Positions 60,656-64,000 of a stretch of DNA of 64,000 bases are shown here, piece by piece. Source of the DNA: Paenibacillus sp. SYP-B4298 (GTDB lineage Bacteria; Bacillota; Bacilli; Paenibacillales; Paenibacillaceae). The first letter of the stretch is position 1, and each line of letters opens with the position of its first letter. The position numbers were made by a program, and so were the translations under genes. Where the stretch lies: positions 4,403,501 to 4,467,500 of the forward strand of contig NZ_CP115484.1 of assembly GCF_027627475.1 (NCBI RefSeq). Direction: 5' to 3'. Under the pieces are notes generated by a model. That model was not told the DNA's origin. It saw nothing but the letters and a program-made list of their open reading frames with translations, and did not search any database.

Positions 60656-61177
60656 TTAGCCGGATTGGCCAATCTTGCGTTCAAGCTCTCGAATCCGGTC
60701 ACGGATATTTGCAGCCTGTTCGAATTCCTCCTGCTCGATCCGCCGCTGCATCTCCTTCTTCAACTCATCCAGCTCGCGTCTACATTGAATCTGCCCGCCG
60801 GAGCGCTTTGGAATTTTGCCGACATGTACCGTATTGCCATGAACTCGCTTGAACAGCGGGTCTAGCCGGGCAGCAAAATGCTTATAGCATGAGCTGCATC
60901 CGAAGCGTCCAATCTTGCTGAATTGGGCATAAGTCAGTCCACACTCATCGCAACGAATCGTCTGCGGCTTAGGGCCAAGCCCCGTAGCCCCGGATTTCTC
61001 GAAATCAAGCAGACCCGAGAGCAAGCTATGAATGGAGAAGCCTCCAGGCGTGCCCGGTATGCCCTCGCCCTTCTCCCTGGCACAGGATTCGCAGATATGG
61101 AATTCTGTCTTCTCCCCATTCACAATCTTCGTAAAATGAAGCGTAGCCTGCCGTTCTCCACATTCCTGACATAGCAT
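60656..61177 (-). CDS. mcsA: McsA, McsB activator
   Basis: A 173-residue zinc protein: MLCQECGERQATLHF and HICESCAREKG (two CxxC), then CDECG, CSSC; C-terminal UVR motif LKKEMQRRIEQEEFEQAANIRDRIRELE. It activates McsB and holds CtsR in an inactive form. ATG 61177 with GGGAG is used; the frame is open further upstream to 61267 but the family starts at MLCQEC. Confidence 0.95.
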   Translation of the reverse strand: MLCQECGERQATLHFTKIVNGEKTEFHICESCAREKGEGIPGTPGGFSIHSLLSGLLDFEKSGATGLGPKPQTIRCDECGLTYAQFSKIGRFGCSSCYKHFAARLDPLFKRVHGNTVHVGKIPKRSGGQIQCRRELDELKKEMQRRIEQEEFEQAANIRDRIRELERKIGQSG

Positions 61178-61274
61178 GAAGAAGTCACTCCCTTCAACAA
61201 CATGTAACCGCAATCCCGGTATCCATTCGTCCGGTTCGTCAGCACCGACAGCGCCAGTCGTGCACATCGGGCAA

Positions 61275-61733
61275 TTACTTCACAAGCAGCGATATGAGCA
61301 TCGACTTCAATATTCTCGCCCTGACCTCATCTCTGAGTGGCAGCTTGAGTGCAATAACATCCCGATGTATGGCCGCGCGCAGCAGATTCGCCTCTCTGGA
61401 GGAGATCATCTGTGCCTCCAGCAGTTGGTAGATCAGCCCCTCCGCAGCGCCTTGGTCCACCTGGTCTCCAATCGTATGGTGAATATGACCTTGTATCGCC
61501 TTCAGCTTAGGCAGCTCTACCTGCTGTATTCGAATATATCCGCCACCACCGCGCTTGCTCTCCACCAGATACCCTTTTTCCAATGTGAAGCGGGTGCTTA
61601 ATACATAATTAATCTGGGAAGGCACACATGAAAACCTATCGGCCAATTCATTTCGTTGAATCTCAATTGAACCCTCAGAGCTATCCTGCAGCAGTTGCTT
61701 CAGGAAATGCTCCAGTGCATCTGAAATGTTTCG
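61275..61733 (-). CDS. ctsR: CtsR, class III heat-shock repressor
   Basis: A 153-residue winged-helix repressor: MRNISDALEHFLKQLL, FSCVPSQINYVLSTRFTLEKGY (helix-turn-helix), and SKRGGGGYIRI (the glycine-rich wing with RGGGGY). It binds heptad direct repeats; one such box lies upstream at 61847-61863, so it is autoregulated. Frame is open to 61781, but ATG 61733 is the family start. Confidence 0.97.
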   Translation of the reverse strand, partial: RNISDALEHFLKQLLQDSSEGSIEIQRNELADRFSCVPSQINYVLSTRFTLEKGYLVESKRGGGGYIRIQQVELPKLKAIQGHIHHTIGDQVDQGAAEGLIYQLLEAQMISSREANLLRAAIHRDVIALKLPLRDEVRARILKSMLISLLVK

Positions 61734-61846
61734 CATATCACCAGCCCCTAGAGAATATACATCATGATCTTGCATAAACATACAGCCTTGCTTTGAATCA
61801 AGCAGTCTACAGCGAAGACCGTTTGTTAGAAAGAAAAGTCATTGAC

Positions 61847-61900
61847 TTTGACTTTCTTTGACTTTAACTTTTATTATACTGATATTTGTGCCAAGGTCAA
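61847..61900 (-). promoter_or_regulatory. ctsR operon promoter with CtsR box
   Basis: Minus strand -35 TTGACC (61900-61895), -10 TATAAT (61878-61873), 16-base spacer. The CtsR operator AGTCAAAGAAAGTCAAA (61863-61847) is a perfect match to the RGTCAAA-N3-RGTCAAA consensus and overlaps the start site. Confidence 0.93.
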
Positions 61901-62088
61901 GTGTTTCCACTACAAAATCTGTCTGACCCCTCTGTCTCCCCGCACTTTAACTGCTTGTATTGTTTACATCCAATGAGCGAAACATACCTATGTATAAGAG
62001 AATATGAGCAGAAGACAACGCTAGAAGCCTCCCGCCCACATCCCGTTCGTCGGTTATGATGCAGCAAATATTGAACCGGCTAAGCCGC

Positions 62089-63300
62089 TCAGAAGAAATC
62101 TGCCAGATACGTTATTTTATCTGGAATCAACCTCTCCATCTCGTCTACAGCCTCCACATCGCCTTGAAGCATACCCAGCCTATGTAGCGTTGTTGCACGC
62201 TTTGCGCCGGTCAGCAATGCCGAGAAAGCACGAATATCGCCTTGAAGCATGGGGAGATCCGATTGTACTTTTGCATATTTTGTTACATGAATGCCATACT
62301 GAGGATCAACCTTGAGCACGTATACACCAGTGTTCCATTGTGCATCTCGGTCCTCGATAATCAGTTGACACCTACCAGATGCTGCAGGTCTCCCGAAGGG
62401 CTGCTGCTGCAGGAAGGCTTCAACATCCACAATTCGTGCCATATAGTATGGCACGTTATGCTGTTCAATTCGCGGATCGGGCGAGCAATACGGCAGCTCA
62501 TCATCAAGCGGCGCGGTGACCTTAATCTGCTCTACCATCGAATCATGATTGGCCCAGAAGCCCCAAAGCCCTTGGAAGGCATCGTGGTTAAGGTATACCA
62601 TTTCTTTGATGTTCAGCATGCGATCCTTCAGTTCATAGATTGCATAGCCGGTGGGAGTCTGGCTGGCATCGCGATACATAACCACCCTGCCAGACTTTCG
62701 GCGAAAGACCGAGCGCTGCCACCATTGCGGCGTTCTTGCCACTGTGCCGTTATAACGGACAGCATATTGTTCATAGATAGGAGCCAGCAATGCAGCCAAC
62801 TCGTCCCCCTTCGCTGACAGCCGCTCAACACGACCCGAAGCCTGAAAATGATGGGGCAACTGGTGTTGGGTTAGCGTGTAGCTACGATGCTCTATACACA
62901 GCTCCCAGCCGTACTTGCGGTAAAAGGGGATAGAGAACGGATGCAGCATGGAGATGGATTGACCTTGTGCCCTCATCTCCTGCAATGCGTGGCGGATTAG
63001 CTGCGTTACCGCTCCCTTGCGTCTCTCCTCCGGCCAAGTCGCCACACTGGCAATTCCACCCATAGGTAACACCTTGCCGAATACGTACATCTCCAGCGGT
63101 ATAATCGTCAGCATCGAGCATAATCGTTCCTCATCGAAAAAACCCCATACCTGCTCCGGATCAAACACTACTCTCTCTTCCTCGAGCCGCTCATCGGTGA
63201 ACTGGAACTGGAACGCATACTGCTCCAATGCCATATACTCATCAAAGTGATGCTGCTCCAGTCTCATTATGGTCTTATCCAATGTCATCCCCGCTTTCAT
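62089..63300 (-). CDS. Eis-like GNAT N-acetyltransferase
   Basis: A 403-residue protein with N-terminal tandem GNAT domains and a C-terminal SCP2-like region, as in the Eis family. Acetyl-CoA site: GGIASVATWPEERRKGAVTQLIRHAL (core RRKGAV). LHPFSIPFYRKYGWE is another family landmark. Eis proteins acetylate aminoglycosides or other amines; the substrate here is unknown. ATG 63300 is used; ATG 63288 is possible. It is read leftward, toward the ctsR promoter. Confidence 0.88.
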   Translation of the reverse strand: MKAGMTLDKTIMRLEQHHFDEYMALEQYAFQFQFTDERLEEERVVFDPEQVWGFFDEERLCSMLTIIPLEMYVFGKVLPMGGIASVATWPEERRKGAVTQLIRHALQEMRAQGQSISMLHPFSIPFYRKYGWELCIEHRSYTLTQHQLPHHFQASGRVERLSAKGDELAALLAPIYEQYAVRYNGTVARTPQWWQRSVFRRKSGRVVMYRDASQTPTGYAIYELKDRMLNIKEMVYLNHDAFQGLWGFWANHDSMVEQIKVTAPLDDELPYCSPDPRIEQHNVPYYMARIVDVEAFLQQQPFGRPAASGRCQLIIEDRDAQWNTGVYVLKVDPQYGIHVTKYAKVQSDLPMLQGDIRAFSALLTGAKRATTLHRLGMLQGDVEAVDEMERLIPDKITYLADFF

Positions 63301-63381
63301 GATGATCGATCGTTCTCTCTAGCCAAACCAGATGGACTTATTGAAATTATACATCAAGAATGAGCGGCTGCATAACAAACC

Positions 63382-63413
63382 AAAAAAAGCCTGCCGCAAA
63401 ATGCGACAGGCTC
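63382..63413 (-). terminator. rRNA operon terminator
   Basis: Minus strand AGCCTGTCGCA-TTT-TGCGGCAGGCT, with a run of seven T after it (63388-63382). It follows the 5S rRNA gene by about 10 bases. Confidence 0.93.
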
Positions 63414-63420
63414 TTATGTG

Positions 63421-63536
63421 CTTGGCGACGTCCTACTCTCCCAGGACCCTGCGGTCCAAGTACCATCGGCGCTGGAAGGCTTAACGGTCGTGTTCGAGAT
63501 GGGTACGCGTGGTTCCCTTCCGCCATTGCCACCAAA
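63421..63536 (-). rRNA. rrf: 5S ribosomal RNA
   Basis: On the minus strand, about 116 bases that match the Bacillus-type 5S: TTTGGTGGCAATGGCGGAAG at the 5' end, ACGCGTACCCATCTCGAACA, and GGGAGAGTAGGACG near the 3' end, closing with CGCCAAG. Ends are set by comparison from memory and may be off by a few bases. It lies about 75 bases after the 23S 3' end. Confidence 0.95.
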
Positions 63537-63610
63537 CGGTCAGTATGTCTTGCACACTGAAAACTGGATGCGAAATCAAAAGGTTCATTCCTTAGCTGAA
63601 GTCTTACATA

Positions 63611-64000
<390 letters not shown>

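Noticed and set aside
63537..63610. tRNA gene in the 23S-5S spacer
   Set aside because: No cloverleaf, GTTCRA or CCA end visible on either strand.

Overview
The window looks like a chromosomal segment of a Paenibacillus-type, low-G+C-phylum but fairly GC-rich spore former. The supporting signs are the ctsR-mcsA-mcsB-clpC heat-shock operon with a canonical CtsR box, a RelP/YwaC-type small alarmone synthetase, KtrB, a TnrA/GntR-era style of Gram-positive regulation (T-box leader, perfect Bacillus-type Fur box), AraC-LplB-LplC-solute-binding-protein sugar uptake genes typical of Paenibacillus, and strong AGGAGG ribosome binding sites with frequent GTG and TTG starts. The right end holds an rRNA operon read leftward (5S and the 3' end of 23S).

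Layout. 1-3.3 kb: start of an ABC-F ATPase, a flavodoxin, and a two-gene operon of unknown function whose promoter has a perfect Fur box lying exactly in the -35/-10 spacer. 3.4-12.1 kb: KtrB potassium transporter, a MITE, HxlR regulator, a large class B penicillin-binding protein, KDPG aldolase, and a divergent pair of a MocR-type regulator (with Arg in place of the PLP lysine) and a HisC-like aminotransferase. 12.3-28.2 kb: T-box-controlled ilvA, aldo/keto reductase, MFS transporter, TVP38-type membrane protein, small proteins, aromatic-acid-exporter-like protein, second MITE copy, PAS histidine kinase, mscL-nudix pair, a tyrosinase-like protein, and an RND efflux pump with its lipoprotein adaptor.

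28.9-46.8 kb: the most interesting region, a self-contained PBSX-like contractile tail cluster with tail terminator, sheath, tube, chaperone with a -1 frameshift signal, tape measure, LysM hub, baseplate, fibre, SLH-bearing amidase and holin, but no portal, terminase, capsid, integrase or replication genes. It is preceded by an Xpf-like sigma-region-4 regulator, an XRE repressor and an ImmA-type metallopeptidase. The regulator's promoter carries a repressor palindrome in its spacer and a near-perfect LexA box just after the -10. I read this as a tailocin (R-type bacteriocin) locus, or less likely a heavily reduced prophage.

46.9-64 kb: sugar ABC transporter operon with its AraC sensor-regulator, relP, L,D-transpeptidase, a zinc-ribbon protein, a three-gene ECF sigma/anti-sigma operon, the clpC operon, an Eis-like acetyltransferase, and the rRNA operon end. 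Function assignments rest on motifs and family memory only; no database search was possible.
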